NCBI GenBank assembly: GCA_009773165.1
Contig: WOUZ01000008.1
Coordinates: 62,001 to 126,000 of the forward strand
Reading direction: 5' to 3'
Source of the DNA: Bacteroidota bacterium
GTDB taxonomy: Bacteria; Bacteroidota; Bacteroidia; Bacteroidales; F082
DNA: 64,000 nucleotides
The number at the start of each line of letters is the position of its first letter. The first letter of the stretch is position 1. Below are positions 46,601 to 55,084 of this stretch, in pieces. A program made the translations under genes and the position numbers. The notes under the pieces are model-generated. The model was not told the origin of the DNA, searched no databases, and saw only the letters and a list, made by a program, of their open reading frames with translations.

Positions 46601-48119
46601 GAATTTTCTCAGAAACATCCATTGATCCTCCAAATTCAAGCCATACATTATCTTCATGTACTGCAAGGTCACCCATGAATATTTGATCCACAAGCTCAAC
46701 TGAAAGCGGAATGTTTTTGAACGTATTTCCATTAAAATCAAAACTTGAAACTGCTCCTTCAATATATACTTCTGCTTTCTCAGTTTCAAATCCAACTCCT
46801 CTAATTTTAGCTACAAAACTTGTACTGCCAAAAAGCTCCTCGTTTGAAATCAATTTACCCAACTCCAGGTTTACCACATTCAATGTAGTGGAGTAATGTG
46901 GTAATTTTGTGCGCTCATTAGTGCGAAAAACCAGGTCAGCTGTGATCTGTCCAATATCTGTGATTGCCTTGAACCGTGTCACAAAATCTTCATACTTTCC
47001 CTCAAAAGTGCCTTCCACATTGACTTTACCTAACTGATCGAATGTTTCAGGGAGTAATATAAAGCCACCTTCAACAGGAATTGCAAATTTCTCAATATCT
47101 GATATTTCCGTTTCAAACCGCTCTACATTAAGATTGATATCTGATTGAAAAAAATCTGGCAGGCCACGCATTTCAATGTCACCTTTAAATGACGTATGTT
47201 CTCCAAAACTAAAACTCATATCCTTTGTAATAAAGTTGGAAACATAGCCATCGAGGTAACCCGAAAAGGCAATCAAATCTGGCATCTCCCACATTATCGG
47301 TGCAAAAACACCAATATCAGCCAAATATAAAGATGAAGGTTCAACTTTAGCTATCAGCTTAACTGAATCAATAAAATCTAAAAAAGCACCATATCCATGA
47401 TAATCCAATTTGAGATCCATGTGGACAGAAGACTTAGGCGTGATTAACGATAATCCCTTGGCTTCAAGTCCGTTTGAATGCATTTGTAAGTTAGCTTTTA
47501 ACGATTTAAGCTCAATCCCACTTCGCTCCTTTGCCTGAAGTTTTTTAATGTGAGCCTCGACTGAATCATTGATTATAACTAAATCTGTAGCTTCAAGAAA
47601 AATATTTTCCAACTGCAAATTGTTATAATCCATCTCAACAAGACTTGAATCGGCCAGTTCTTCTATTTTGTAAGTAAAACTACCATTGTCAAGCCTCAAT
47701 GATTCAATTTGAATCGGGTAAGGTTTTGATATTGTGGTGTCAGCACTTTCAGAAGAAAAATAATCTGCAACAAACTGGAAATTCAAATCTTCCTCGCCTT
47801 TATACTGAATAATTTGCGCATGAAAATTTGAGATAGAAGCATAATATACGTCCAGTTTATTCGTCAGATTAAGGGGAAAAACAGAGATTTTCAAGTCTTT
47901 AGCAGTAAACAAAGCATTGTTATGCTTGTCTTTGAGTGAAATATCTTTGATATGTATTGAAAAATCGAGTCCCAAAAACAAACTTCCAATAGTAAGCTCA
48001 GTCTGAAACTTCTCCGAAAGATATCCAGCTGCATAGCGTGCTGCAAAGGTCTGAGCATGAGGAGTTCTTAAAATCACCAGGAGACTGATTGGAACAGCTA
48101 TCAAGGTGACGAACAGCAT
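43683..48119 (-). CDS. tamB: Translocation and assembly module protein TamB
   Basis: A 1478-residue TamB (DUF490) protein: an N-terminal membrane anchor (VTLIAVPISLLVILRTPHAQ), a long series of beta-taco repeats, and the C-terminal DUF490 domain with NYRPGDALSNEELEVALS. It is thought to move lipids or help barrel assembly across the periplasm with an Omp85 partner. ATG at 48119 is the first normal start. The frame stays open upstream to 48182 and encodes a basic run (VIKKKLLNSIL) that would make a better n-region, but only non-ATG/GTG/TTG starts exist there. The gene is divergent from and close to tsaD. Confidence 0.9.
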   Translation of the reverse strand: MLFVTLIAVPISLLVILRTPHAQTFAARYAAGYLSEKFQTELTIGSLFLGLDFSIHIKDISLKDKHNNALFTAKDLKISVFPLNLTNKLDVYYASISNFHAQIIQYKGEEDLNFQFVADYFSSESADTTISKPYPIQIESLRLDNGSFTYKIEELADSSLVEMDYNNLQLENIFLEATDLVIINDSVEAHIKKLQAKERSGIELKSLKANLQMHSNGLEAKGLSLITPKSSVHMDLKLDYHGYGAFLDFIDSVKLIAKVEPSSLYLADIGVFAPIMWEMPDLIAFSGYLDGYVSNFITKDMSFSFGEHTSFKGDIEMRGLPDFFQSDINLNVERFETEISDIEKFAIPVEGGFILLPETFDQLGKVNVEGTFEGKYEDFVTRFKAITDIGQITADLVFRTNERTKLPHYSTTLNVVNLELGKLISNEELFGSTSFVAKIRGVGFETEKAEVYIEGAVSSFDFNGNTFKNIPLSVELVDQIFMGDLAVHEDNVWLEFGGSMDVSEKIPKLDLQWDIKYIDFYQLGLIENDSIMRLSSKVEARFSGFDPDSILGELQIDSLVFLSSAGQLLMNELNMKLIEDSYLGRKCLINTDFFDFEMGGDFKIMALANSFKDYLNHYISFGFLNIPEEEAIATSYQDFYFNLKIKDLNPLMPFFAPSLSIAPNSSLSGVFTEKNNSLNSTFRSDWVAVSDVKMEMPYLLINSDNNSAGVTIEMNDLIFKEAASKESIDFGMERPKLVLNAANDTMFFQLDWDNQRLKLLNKGTINGIYNLNEANEGAISMGFTDVIINDTVVQLKEGNRISFEKEVTRIEKFELQMGESKLSLDGSIPFREQDSLVVAFKNWNISAFDVITGTVGFDLDGIINGDLVLSNLIANPYFSSNLHISGLGLNKERLGDARLLSNWSNTDKSIYANVQIINAGNTGNSRMLNLRGFYYPARKKDNISFDLSLENFRLRILNQFFVGIISKLEGVASGDFTLEGEIDKPIVKGKLELARTAFLIDYLNVKYSLQHTVEVLPGLIPIQNLVLYDTTGKKAIINGSITHNHLIDWAFDLSIKPESLLAMNTGPKQNELFYGSAVATGEVLVKGPLDNIDMSIKAISQKGTSIVIPLNTAGTVGSSDFIHFVEKKPESLADSLFLTSLIPAVSNTGFAINLATEVTPDASVKIFLPYDMGSLEARGNGNIALSVNNAGNFTLNGDYFVDNGLFIFTFENLLKKRFELMEGGRITWTGDPYEADIDVKGVYRVKASLAGLGIDTTSSLRNRINVDCIIHLTNGLFNPDIRFSFALPGADTDIEQRVFTVIDTTNDAAMTQQMVSLLVLGSFASTNIGNSSLTNSTFEMLSGQLSGLLSQISKDFDIGLNYRPGDALSNEELEVALSTQLFNDRVSIEGNFGVSNNKSVSQSASNIVGDVDVSVKLNADGSFRLKAFNHSNHSSWLNYGVFDNYAPYTQGIGISYRQEFDTFNELIQKKKNKKNKTK

Positions 48120-48149
48120 TAGGATACTATTTAAGAGCTTTTTTTTGAT

Positions 48150-48157
48150 TACTTTTG
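48150..48157 (+). promoter_or_regulatory. Candidate -7 box for tsaD; near-leaderless
   Basis: TACTTTTG matches TAnnTTTG and ends 11 bases before the ATG at 48169. The predicted mRNA leader is only a few bases. No -33 TTTG is seen at normal spacing. Confidence 0.45.
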
Positions 48158-48168
48158 CGGTTTTACAA

Positions 48169-49191
48169 ATGATGAATATTTACATACTTGGCATTGAATC
48201 CTCATGTGATGATACCTCTGCAGCTGTATTGCGCAATACCGAAGTGCTATCCAATATTATTGCCAATCAAGAAGTTCACGAAAGATTCGGAGGAGTTGTT
48301 CCTGAACTAGCCTCTCGGGCACATCAGCAAAATATCATCCCGGTTGTAGATACAGCCTTGAAGCAGGCAAATATAAGTAAAAAAGAACTTCAAGTAATAG
48401 CATTTACAAGAGGTCCAGGCTTACTTGGATCTTTATTGGTAGGTAGTTCATTTGCAAAAGCTTTTGCATTGGCATCAAATATTCAGCTAGTTGAAGTTGA
48501 TCACATGGAAGCACATATTTTGGCTCATTTTATAACGACTTCCGAGTCGAAAAAAGTACCTGAATTTCCTTTTCTTTGCCTGACCGTTTCGGGAGGTCAT
48601 ACCCAAATAGTAGTGGTAAAAGATTATTTTGAAATGGAAATTATTGGCAAAACAATTGATGATGCCGCCGGAGAAGCATTTGATAAAGCTGCGAAGATCA
48701 TGGGATTACCTTATCCTGGCGGGCCTCTCATCGATCTTTATGCAAAAGATGGAGATCCATCAAAATTTAAATTCTCAGAGCCACGTATCCCAGACCTTGA
48801 TTATAGTTTCAGCGGGCTAAAAACCAGCATTCTTTATTTTCTTCGTGATCGGTTAAAAGAAGATCCAATGTTTATTGAAGCTAATAAAAACGACTTGTGT
48901 GCTTCCATTCAGGACTCTATTGTTAAAATCCTGATGAAAAAACTTATCATGGCAAGTAAACAAACTGGCATAAAACAAATAGCTATTGCCGGAGGTGTTT
49001 CTGCCAATTCTGGTTTAAGAAACGCATTAAATAATGCTGCCTTGCAAAATAAATGGGAAGTATTTATCCCAAAAGCGGGCTTAAGTACCGACAATGCAGC
49101 CATGATTGCTATAACTGGCTATTTCAAATTTCTAAGAAACGAAATCGCTCATCAAAAACAAAAACCATATGCCCGCCAAAGTGCGCGCTGA
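48169..49191 (+). CDS. tsaD: tRNA threonylcarbamoyladenosine synthase subunit TsaD
   Basis: A 340-residue TsaD, the catalytic subunit that transfers threonylcarbamoyl to A37 of ANN-decoding tRNAs. It shows ILGIESSCDDTSAAV at the start, the metal-binding HMEAH and SGGHTQ, DDAAGEAFDKAAKIMGLPYPGG, and the C-terminal IAGGVSANSGLRNAL. ATG at 48169 (or the ATG at 48172) fits the family length; an in-frame ATG at 48106 would add a hydrophobic extension lying across tamB. It is divergent from tamB. The dGTPase gene follows, 22 bases after the stop. Confidence 0.96.
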   Translation: MMNIYILGIESSCDDTSAAVLRNTEVLSNIIANQEVHERFGGVVPELASRAHQQNIIPVVDTALKQANISKKELQVIAFTRGPGLLGSLLVGSSFAKAFALASNIQLVEVDHMEAHILAHFITTSESKKVPEFPFLCLTVSGGHTQIVVVKDYFEMEIIGKTIDDAAGEAFDKAAKIMGLPYPGGPLIDLYAKDGDPSKFKFSEPRIPDLDYSFSGLKTSILYFLRDRLKEDPMFIEANKNDLCASIQDSIVKILMKKLIMASKQTGIKQIAIAGGVSANSGLRNALNNAALQNKWEVFIPKAGLSTDNAAMIAITGYFKFLRNEIAHQKQKPYARQSAR

Positions 49192-49213
49192 AAGAACATT
49201 AAAACCTTATAAC

Positions 49214-50533
49214 ATGAATTGGAATCAATTACTTTCAGCACACCGGTCAACTTCCACCTCCCGCCCTGAAGATATACGAAGTCAGTTTCAACGCGATTAT
49301 GACAGGATTATTTTTTCGAGTCCCTTCAGAAGATTGCAAAATAAAACACAGGTATTTCCTTTACCAGGAAGTGTTTTCGTCCATAACCGCCTTACTCATA
49401 GTCTCGAGGTTGCCAGTGTTGGCAGATCGTTGGCAAATACGGTTCAAAAGCAATTACTAAAGCGGTCTGAATTACATGACATGGATTTACTATCAGAGTT
49501 AGGCTCAATAGTTTCAGCTGCATGTTTAGCACACGACCTGGGAAATCCTCCTTTCGGACACTCGGGAGAAAAAGCTATAAGTCAATATTTTAGCGATGGA
49601 AAAGGCGCAATGTTGCGTGATAAGTTGAATGAGGAACAATGGTCTGACCTTATCTCTTTTGAAGGAAATGCTAACGCTTTTCGCATTCTCACCCACCAGT
49701 TTGAAGGAAGAAGAAAAGGAGGATTCGCTTTAACCTATGCTACACTTGCAGCATTAGTAAAATATCCTTATCCCTCCTACCCTACCGATCCACAAAAAAA
49801 GAAATATGGTTTTTTCCAATCAGAAATAGCATCTTTTAAACACATTGCTTCCACCTGTGGAATCCCACTTATTGATGAAGAAAAAACAATTTATGCACGT
49901 CACCCTCTTGTTTATCTTGTTGAAGCAGCCGATGATATAAGCTACCTCATCATGGATATTGAAGACGCTCACAAACTTAGGATTTTAAGCACCAAAGAAA
50001 CTGAAGATCTTCTTCTTGCGTTTTTTGATGACGACAAAAATTCTGATGCACTTGCCTACAAAACAAATATTTACAAAGAAGTAACAGATACAAACGAACG
50101 TATTGCGTTTCTCAGGGCAACAACGATCAATTTGCTTGTAAATGAAGCTAGTAACGTGTTCCATACGTATTATGATGAAATAATGACTGGAACTTTTCAA
50201 TCGTCGTTGGTAAAAAAGTTGGAAGGACACTACCAAATTGCCCTCAATAATTGTCGTAATCTAAGTGTTGAAAAGATTTATAATCACCCATCAGTAATCA
50301 AAATTGAGTTAACTGGTTTTAATATTCTTGGCACTTTAATGGATGAGTTTACCGAAGCCGTTCTTCATCCTAATAAAACCTACAATGCAAAGCTTTTGTC
50401 GCTTCTGCCTGCCCAATTTAAACCACAGTCTCAAGAGCTTTACCCTCAATTACAATCAGTTGTCGATTTTATCTCTGGCATGACTGATCTTTACGCTATG
50501 CAACTTTATAAAGATTTAAGAGGAATCAGCTAA
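49214..50533 (+). CDS. dgt: Deoxyguanosinetriphosphate triphosphohydrolase (dGTPase)
   Basis: A 439-residue HD-domain dGTPase that splits dGTP to deoxyguanosine and triphosphate. The HD metal site shows HNRLTHSLEVASVGRS, then CLAHDLGNPPFGHSGEKAI with the catalytic HD pair. The C-terminal part has EAADDISYLIMDIEDAH. Start is placed at ATG 49214; the 15 in-frame codons upstream are inside tsaD. It is 22 bases after tsaD on the same strand. Confidence 0.92.
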   Translation: MNWNQLLSAHRSTSTSRPEDIRSQFQRDYDRIIFSSPFRRLQNKTQVFPLPGSVFVHNRLTHSLEVASVGRSLANTVQKQLLKRSELHDMDLLSELGSIVSAACLAHDLGNPPFGHSGEKAISQYFSDGKGAMLRDKLNEEQWSDLISFEGNANAFRILTHQFEGRRKGGFALTYATLAALVKYPYPSYPTDPQKKKYGFFQSEIASFKHIASTCGIPLIDEEKTIYARHPLVYLVEAADDISYLIMDIEDAHKLRILSTKETEDLLLAFFDDDKNSDALAYKTNIYKEVTDTNERIAFLRATTINLLVNEASNVFHTYYDEIMTGTFQSSLVKKLEGHYQIALNNCRNLSVEKIYNHPSVIKIELTGFNILGTLMDEFTEAVLHPNKTYNAKLLSLLPAQFKPQSQELYPQLQSVVDFISGMTDLYAMQLYKDLRGIS

Positions 50534-50598
50534 TGAAACCCATTATTCTTCCTGAAAGTCTGATGCATTTTAGTAATATTGCATCACATTAGCAAAAC

Positions 50599-51579
50599 AT
50601 GGAAAAATTGCATTTTCAGGACGATGATGAATTGATTGGTTTTGAAAAACTTATCATTTCTCAGCCCGATGACTATGAAGGGAGAGTTGTTTGTACCCTT
50701 GTTAGAATGAAGTCCTCGCAACGAAAAAAAATGGCTGTTCTGCATGTTCATGGTTTCAATGACTATTTTTTTCACGAAGAAACGGCCCGGCAATTTTTTC
50801 TGCATCATATTGATTTTTATGCTGTTGACGTAAGAAAGTCAGGACGGTCAATACTACCACATCAGAAAATGAACACCATGCGTGATGTTCAGGAACAATT
50901 TGACGATATTAAGAAATGTCTTGAAATAATCCGGCAGTTACATCACGGGCCGGTGATTCTGTTTGGTCACTCGTTGGGTGGTCTATTAGCTGCCTTGTTT
51001 GCCGAAAAGTATAAAAACACGGATTTATTTGATGCAGTTTTTCTTAATAGTCCATTTTTTGAACAAAATAAAGATGTTTTAACGAGAAAGTTACTTATTC
51101 CTGCTGTAGCCTCTTTAGGTAAAAAAAGATCTCAATTATTAGTACCGGGAGGATTTTCCCGGTTTTATGGTCCAAGCCTTCATGTATATGACCATGGATT
51201 ATGGCATTACAACTTAAGTTGGAAGCCACATGTTGCAGCATTGGTAAACGCCGGATGGGTTAGAGCTGTTTACCAGGCTCAAAAAAAGCTGCAATCAGGT
51301 ATTGCAATTAATGTTCCTGTCCTGTTGGCTTATCCCAAAGAAAGCTACGCTGGTTTTCGGTGGAATAAAAAATTCATGAGCGCCGATGCCGTTGTCAATG
51401 TTAAACATATCGAAAAGTATGCTACATCGATCAACGCTTCAATGGAAATTCTTGTGATAAGAGATGCTGTCCATGATCTGTTTCTTTCTGCTCCTGAAAT
51501 ACGGGGAAAAGTAATAAATGAAATTATACAATGGATCGATCGCATCTTTCCTGAAAAAAGAAACCAAGGTGATAAATAA
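50599..51579 (+). CDS. Alpha/beta hydrolase
   Basis: A 326-residue alpha/beta-hydrolase, similar to lysophospholipase and monoacylglycerol-lipase types. The nucleophile elbow is GHSLGG with S125, the oxyanion loop is HVHGFNDYF (about 49-57), and the C-terminal IRDAVHDLF holds the probable catalytic His. It has no signal peptide. The substrate is unknown; cap-domain residues give no hint. It is followed at once by a small lipoprotein gene. Confidence 0.8.
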   Translation: MEKLHFQDDDELIGFEKLIISQPDDYEGRVVCTLVRMKSSQRKKMAVLHVHGFNDYFFHEETARQFFLHHIDFYAVDVRKSGRSILPHQKMNTMRDVQEQFDDIKKCLEIIRQLHHGPVILFGHSLGGLLAALFAEKYKNTDLFDAVFLNSPFFEQNKDVLTRKLLIPAVASLGKKRSQLLVPGGFSRFYGPSLHVYDHGLWHYNLSWKPHVAALVNAGWVRAVYQAQKKLQSGIAINVPVLLAYPKESYAGFRWNKKFMSADAVVNVKHIEKYATSINASMEILVIRDAVHDLFLSAPEIRGKVINEIIQWIDRIFPEKRNQGDK

Positions 51580-51586
51580 TAAACAC

Positions 51587-51826
51587 ATGAACTCAACCTA
51601 TTTATCCATAAAAAGACTTTCAAAGTCATTGGCTATTATCTTTATGCTCAGCTTGTTAATGCTAAGTTACCCATCCTGTTCTTCAATGAAAAGTGATTTA
51701 AACACGAGACGAGAGATAAGAAACAGCTCGAAAGCAACACCAGTATCGAAAAAAAATGAACCCCTGCCTAAAAATTTCAAGCTTAAAAAATCAAAGCAAT
51801 CAATTCTTGGACAGGAGCACAACTAA
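51587..51826 (+). CDS. Small lipoprotein (79 aa)
   Basis: A 79-residue protein: basic n-region, hydrophobic segment (SLAIIFMLSLLMLS) and a Cys in SYPSCSSMKSD (about residue 29) that acts as a weak lipobox. The mature part is short and Lys/Ser-rich (SKKNEPLPKNFKLKKSKQS). Start ATG 51587 gives a clean signal peptide; a longer in-frame start at 51518 would read inside the hydrolase gene. It is 7 bases after the hydrolase gene. Function unknown. Confidence 0.6.
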   Translation: MNSTYLSIKRLSKSLAIIFMLSLLMLSYPSCSSMKSDLNTRREIRNSSKATPVSKKNEPLPKNFKLKKSKQSILGQEHN

Positions 51827-51861
51827 TTTAACCTGTTAATAAACTTCTGATCAATCAGATA

Positions 51862-53493
51862 TCACGGTTCAAGCATAAATGGATAGCGGTAATCAGTTGG
51901 AGGATTAAACGTTTCCTTAATTGTTCTGGGAGAAACCCAACGCAGAAGATTCAGGTATGACCCCGATTTATCATTTGTTCCGGAAGCTCTTCCACCTCCA
52001 AAAGGTTGATGGCCAACAACAGCGCCAGTAGGTTTATCGTTGATGTAATAATTACCTGCTGCATTGGTAAGTGCAACGTTAGCCTCTTCGATAGCAAAAC
52101 GGTCGCGCGCAAAAACGGCCCCTGTCAAGGCATAAGGAGAGGATTTATCAACCAATTCCAGGGTTTCAGTCCACTGTTCAGCTTCATATATATAAACGGT
52201 TAAAACAGGGCCAAACAATTCTTCACACATGGTAACATAATGCGGATTGTTTGCCCTGAGTACCGTTGGTTGAATGAAATATCCAATTGATTTATCGTAA
52301 GTTCCACCAAATACAATTTCAACTTCAGGGTCGTTTTTCGCATTCTCGATGTATGTTGTTAACTTACTAAACGAAGCATCATCGATAACCGCACCCATAA
52401 AGTTTGTGAAATCCTCAACCGGGCCAACCTTAACTGTTTTTAGGTCATCTATCATCAGCCTTTTGATTTCTGGCCATAGGGTGTCGGGAATGTAAGCACG
52501 GGATGCTGCAGAACATTTCTGACCCTGATACTCAAATGCACCTCTTACCAATGCAGTAGCAACTGCTTTAACATCAGCACTTTTATGCACAACAACAAAA
52601 TCTTTTCCTCCTGTCTCACCTACAATTTTAGGATAGGTGTTATGAATAGATAAGTTATCACCGATAGCTTTCCAGATTTTAGTAAAGACAGCTGTTGATC
52701 CTGTGTAATGAATTCCTACGAAATCAGGATGTTGAGACATAATTTTTCCTGCAACTGGCCCAGGTACGAAGATAAGGTTTATTACGCCATCCGGAAGACC
52801 TGCTTCCTCAAAGATGTCCATGATTACTTTTGCAGAGTAAATTTGAGCATTCGATGCTTTCCAAACTACAACATTGCCCATCAGGGCAGGAGCAGAAGGC
52901 AAATTGCCTGCAATTGCAGTGAAATTAAAAGGTGTCAATGCATATACAAATCCTTCTAATGGCCTGTATTCCATTCTATTCCATATTCCGTGATCTGAAA
53001 TAGGTTGCTCTTTATAAATCTGCGACATAAAGTACACATTGTACCTTAAAAAGTCGGCCAGCTCGCAGGCAGAATCAATCTCAGCCTGATGTACAGTTTT
53101 CGATTGACCCAACATCGTTGCAGCATTTATAATGGAACGGTATGGTCCTGAAACTAAATCGGCGGCCTTCAAGAAGATAGCTGCCCTGTCCTGCCACTCC
53201 AAAGCTTGCCATTTCTTTCTTACTGTTATGGCAGCTTGAATGGCCATTGTAACATGTTCTGCTCCACCCTGATAAAAATATCCTAAGGTATGAGCAATGT
53301 CATGCGGAGGGTGAATTCTGATTTTATCATCAGTTTTGATTCGTGCTCCACCAATCACCATTGGTATTTCAATCTCTTTTGATCGCATTTCTTTAATAGC
53401 TGCTTTAATTTCAGCTCGTTCAGGACTGCCAGGAGCATAAGTTTTGACAGCTTCGTTCCATGGTTTCGGAACTTCATAGAATCCACTATACAT
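51862..53493 (-). CDS. pruA: L-glutamate gamma-semialdehyde dehydrogenase
   Basis: A 543-residue aldehyde dehydrogenase of the 1-pyrroline-5-carboxylate family, the second step of proline breakdown to glutamate. NAD-binding and catalytic segments are visible: GNVVVWKASN, GIHYTGSTAVFTKI, the Glu in VGETGGKDFV, and the nucleophilic Cys in YQGQKCSAASRAY. The C-terminus has PFGGGRASGTNDKSG. The length and the N-terminal region (YSGFYEVPKPWNEAV) match the single-function PruA type. No proline dehydrogenase is adjacent. Confidence 0.93.
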   Translation of the reverse strand: MYSGFYEVPKPWNEAVKTYAPGSPERAEIKAAIKEMRSKEIEIPMVIGGARIKTDDKIRIHPPHDIAHTLGYFYQGGAEHVTMAIQAAITVRKKWQALEWQDRAAIFLKAADLVSGPYRSIINAATMLGQSKTVHQAEIDSACELADFLRYNVYFMSQIYKEQPISDHGIWNRMEYRPLEGFVYALTPFNFTAIAGNLPSAPALMGNVVVWKASNAQIYSAKVIMDIFEEAGLPDGVINLIFVPGPVAGKIMSQHPDFVGIHYTGSTAVFTKIWKAIGDNLSIHNTYPKIVGETGGKDFVVVHKSADVKAVATALVRGAFEYQGQKCSAASRAYIPDTLWPEIKRLMIDDLKTVKVGPVEDFTNFMGAVIDDASFSKLTTYIENAKNDPEVEIVFGGTYDKSIGYFIQPTVLRANNPHYVTMCEELFGPVLTVYIYEAEQWTETLELVDKSSPYALTGAVFARDRFAIEEANVALTNAAGNYYINDKPTGAVVGHQPFGGGRASGTNDKSGSYLNLLRWVSPRTIKETFNPPTDYRYPFMLEP

Positions 53494-53542
53494 AATCTAT
53501 TGTATTGATTTGAAGTAAATTATATTTTGTAACTTTAGGTAA

Positions 53543-53550
53543 CAAAGTTA
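53543..53550 (-). promoter_or_regulatory. Candidate -7 box for pruA inside a small inverted repeat
   Basis: The minus strand reads TAACTTTG, 49 bases before the pruA ATG. The box overlaps an inverted repeat TAACTTT/AAAGTTA (53530-53550, 7-base spacer), which could be an operator. No -33 TTTG is seen. Confidence 0.4.
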
Positions 53551-53619
53551 ATCATTTAACTTAAACAGAATGATTCTAAATAGTTAAAAAGAAATAATAC
53601 AGACTATCTATCTTAATGG

Positions 53620-53656
53620 TTGTTTTCAATTGAAATGGCAACAACATTGAAAACAA
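53620..53656. repeat. 11-bp perfect inverted repeat between pruA and the thioesterase gene
   Basis: TTGTTTTCAAT (53620-53630) mirrors ATTGAAAACAA (53646-53656), with a 15-base loop. It lies downstream of the thioesterase gene on the minus strand but no T-run follows on that side, so a terminator role is doubtful. Confidence 0.5.
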
Positions 53657-53706
53657 TAAACATGTTTAGATTGCTTTTTTTAATCGCATGAATATTTTGT
53701 GAATTC

Positions 53707-54177
53707 TTAAGGCAAAAAAGCTTCTGAACCAGGGTAGTAAAATTTCTCCTTTGCAATTTGTTCTGAAAATAAGTAATAGGAAACAACAGCGGTTGAGCAC
53801 ACAACTCCCTCACTATTAACCAATTTTGCTTCAATATCAACAATTTTTGACCGATACTGCAAAATTTTCGCTTCAAGTCGAAGTTCTTTTTCGTTGGTAT
53901 AAACGGGTTTGTGGTACTTAACACTTAATTCGCTGGTGACGCCCGAAGTTTTGCAAATCACCTGCACCACCCAACCCGCCACTTCGTCAAGTAAGGTAGC
54001 TATAATGCCACCATGTAAAACCTGATGAAATCCCTGATAACGCTCATCAGGTTTCCAATGAGCAATAATTGATTCATCATGAAGTTCAAAACTAAGATTT
54101 AACCCGATTGGATTTTTATGTGAGCATCCAAAACACAAATGCGCATCAAGTTTATTGTATGGATTAATTACCTTCAT
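53707..54177 (-). CDS. PaaI-type hotdog thioesterase
   Basis: A 156-residue hotdog-fold protein, likely an acyl-CoA thioesterase. The N-terminal CFGCSHKNPIGL is the conserved Cys-containing segment of this branch. The catalytic helix HGGIIATLLDEVAGW holds the expected Gly-Gly and Asp-Glu. ATG at 54177 is preferred; a TTG at 54216 would add 13 unsupported residues. It is 55 bases after the YwqK-like gene (stop 54233) on the same strand. The substrate is unknown. Confidence 0.8.
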   Translation of the reverse strand: MKVINPYNKLDAHLCFGCSHKNPIGLNLSFELHDESIIAHWKPDERYQGFHQVLHGGIIATLLDEVAGWVVQVICKTSGVTSELSVKYHKPVYTNEKELRLEAKILQYRSKIVDIEAKLVNSEGVVCSTAVVSYYLFSEQIAKEKFYYPGSEAFLP

Positions 54178-54232
54178 TCTTTCGTTACCACTTACATTTA
54201 AAACCTCGTCAAACAATATAATAAATTTAATA

Positions 54233-54973
54233 TCAACGAATTATCTCACCCATTTGAAAAGTTGTCTGATGAATTAACATACCTTTCTCATCAAATTCTT
54301 TCCAAATACCATCTTTTTTATCGTTTTTGTATGAGCCCTCCGTTCTATGATTACCGTTTTCGAAATAGTCTGCATATTTTCCATCCTTGACATTTGCAAC
54401 ATAGTTTTGTTCCGATTTTAATCCGCCACTTGGGTAATACGTAAATTGCTGTCCTTCGAACAGACCCAATTTATAATGGTAAGTAGCCATACGTTTTCCT
54501 TCTTCATCAAACCAATAACTTGGGCCTTCTTTTTTGCCATTTGAAAATTGTGCATCTTCCTGAAGTTGCCCGCGATCGTAATATGTTTTTTTTGAACCAT
54601 GTAAGACTCCTTTTTTGTAGTTCTCCTCCATTGTCACTCTGCCGCCTGTTCTGAATCTCAACAACTGACCATTTAATACATCGTTCCAAAAGTAAGCTTG
54701 TAAAGTTATAAAGCCGTTTTTGTCGAGCTCAACATATAAACCGTCTAACTTCCCTTGATTGAAATTCTGAAGTATATGCAGCTGACCACTTTCAAAAAAG
54801 GAAATCCAGTTGCCGTTCTGCAACCCTTTCAATACCTGCCCTCTACAATTTTTACCATTGATAGTTAGTTCGTGCATCCCGTCGGGCAGGGAGGTTACAT
54901 CTGTATGAAATTTTACTTGCCCAAATGCTGGAACTACAATCAGCATAGTGAATAATAAAATAAAAGGTTTCAT
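54233..54973 (-). CDS. Secreted YwqK/MORN-like repeat protein
   Basis: A 246-residue protein with a signal peptide (about 1-18). Repeats with the pattern G...G.W..F...G.L......G...G.Y..Y...G follow (for example LQNGNWISFFESGQLHILQNF, and NDKKDGIWKEFDEKGMLI). These are YwqK-type beta-hairpin repeats. They are often labelled antitoxin, but that name does not describe function in Bacteroidota. Location is periplasmic or surface. A second paralog-like gene is at 62060-62749. Confidence 0.8.
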   Translation of the reverse strand: MKPFILLFTMLIVVPAFGQVKFHTDVTSLPDGMHELTINGKNCRGQVLKGLQNGNWISFFESGQLHILQNFNQGKLDGLYVELDKNGFITLQAYFWNDVLNGQLLRFRTGGRVTMEENYKKGVLHGSKKTYYDRGQLQEDAQFSNGKKEGPSYWFDEEGKRMATYHYKLGLFEGQQFTYYPSGGLKSEQNYVANVKDGKYADYFENGNHRTEGSYKNDKKDGIWKEFDEKGMLIHQTTFQMGEIIR

Positions 54974-55019
54974 ATTTTTGAGAGATTTTTATCTAAAAAC
55001 TATTTAAGCAATCAATTTG

Positions 55020-55027
55020 CAAAGTTA
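55020..55027 (-). promoter_or_regulatory. Candidate -7 box for the YwqK-like gene
   Basis: The minus strand reads TAACTTTG, 46 bases before the ATG at 54973. No -33 element is seen. Confidence 0.4.
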
Positions 55028-55084
55028 GCTTTTATTGTCAGAAAGGAAATGAAGAGGCGATCAAGTAGCTGCATGAAACAAAAT

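Noticed and set aside
48106-48168. Longer start for TsaD at 48106
   Set aside because: It would overlap tamB and add a hydrophobic extension; TsaD families begin close to the ILGIESSCDD motif.
49169-49213. Longer start for the dGTPase at 49169
   Set aside because: The extra codons lie inside tsaD; ATG 49214 fits the family N-terminus.
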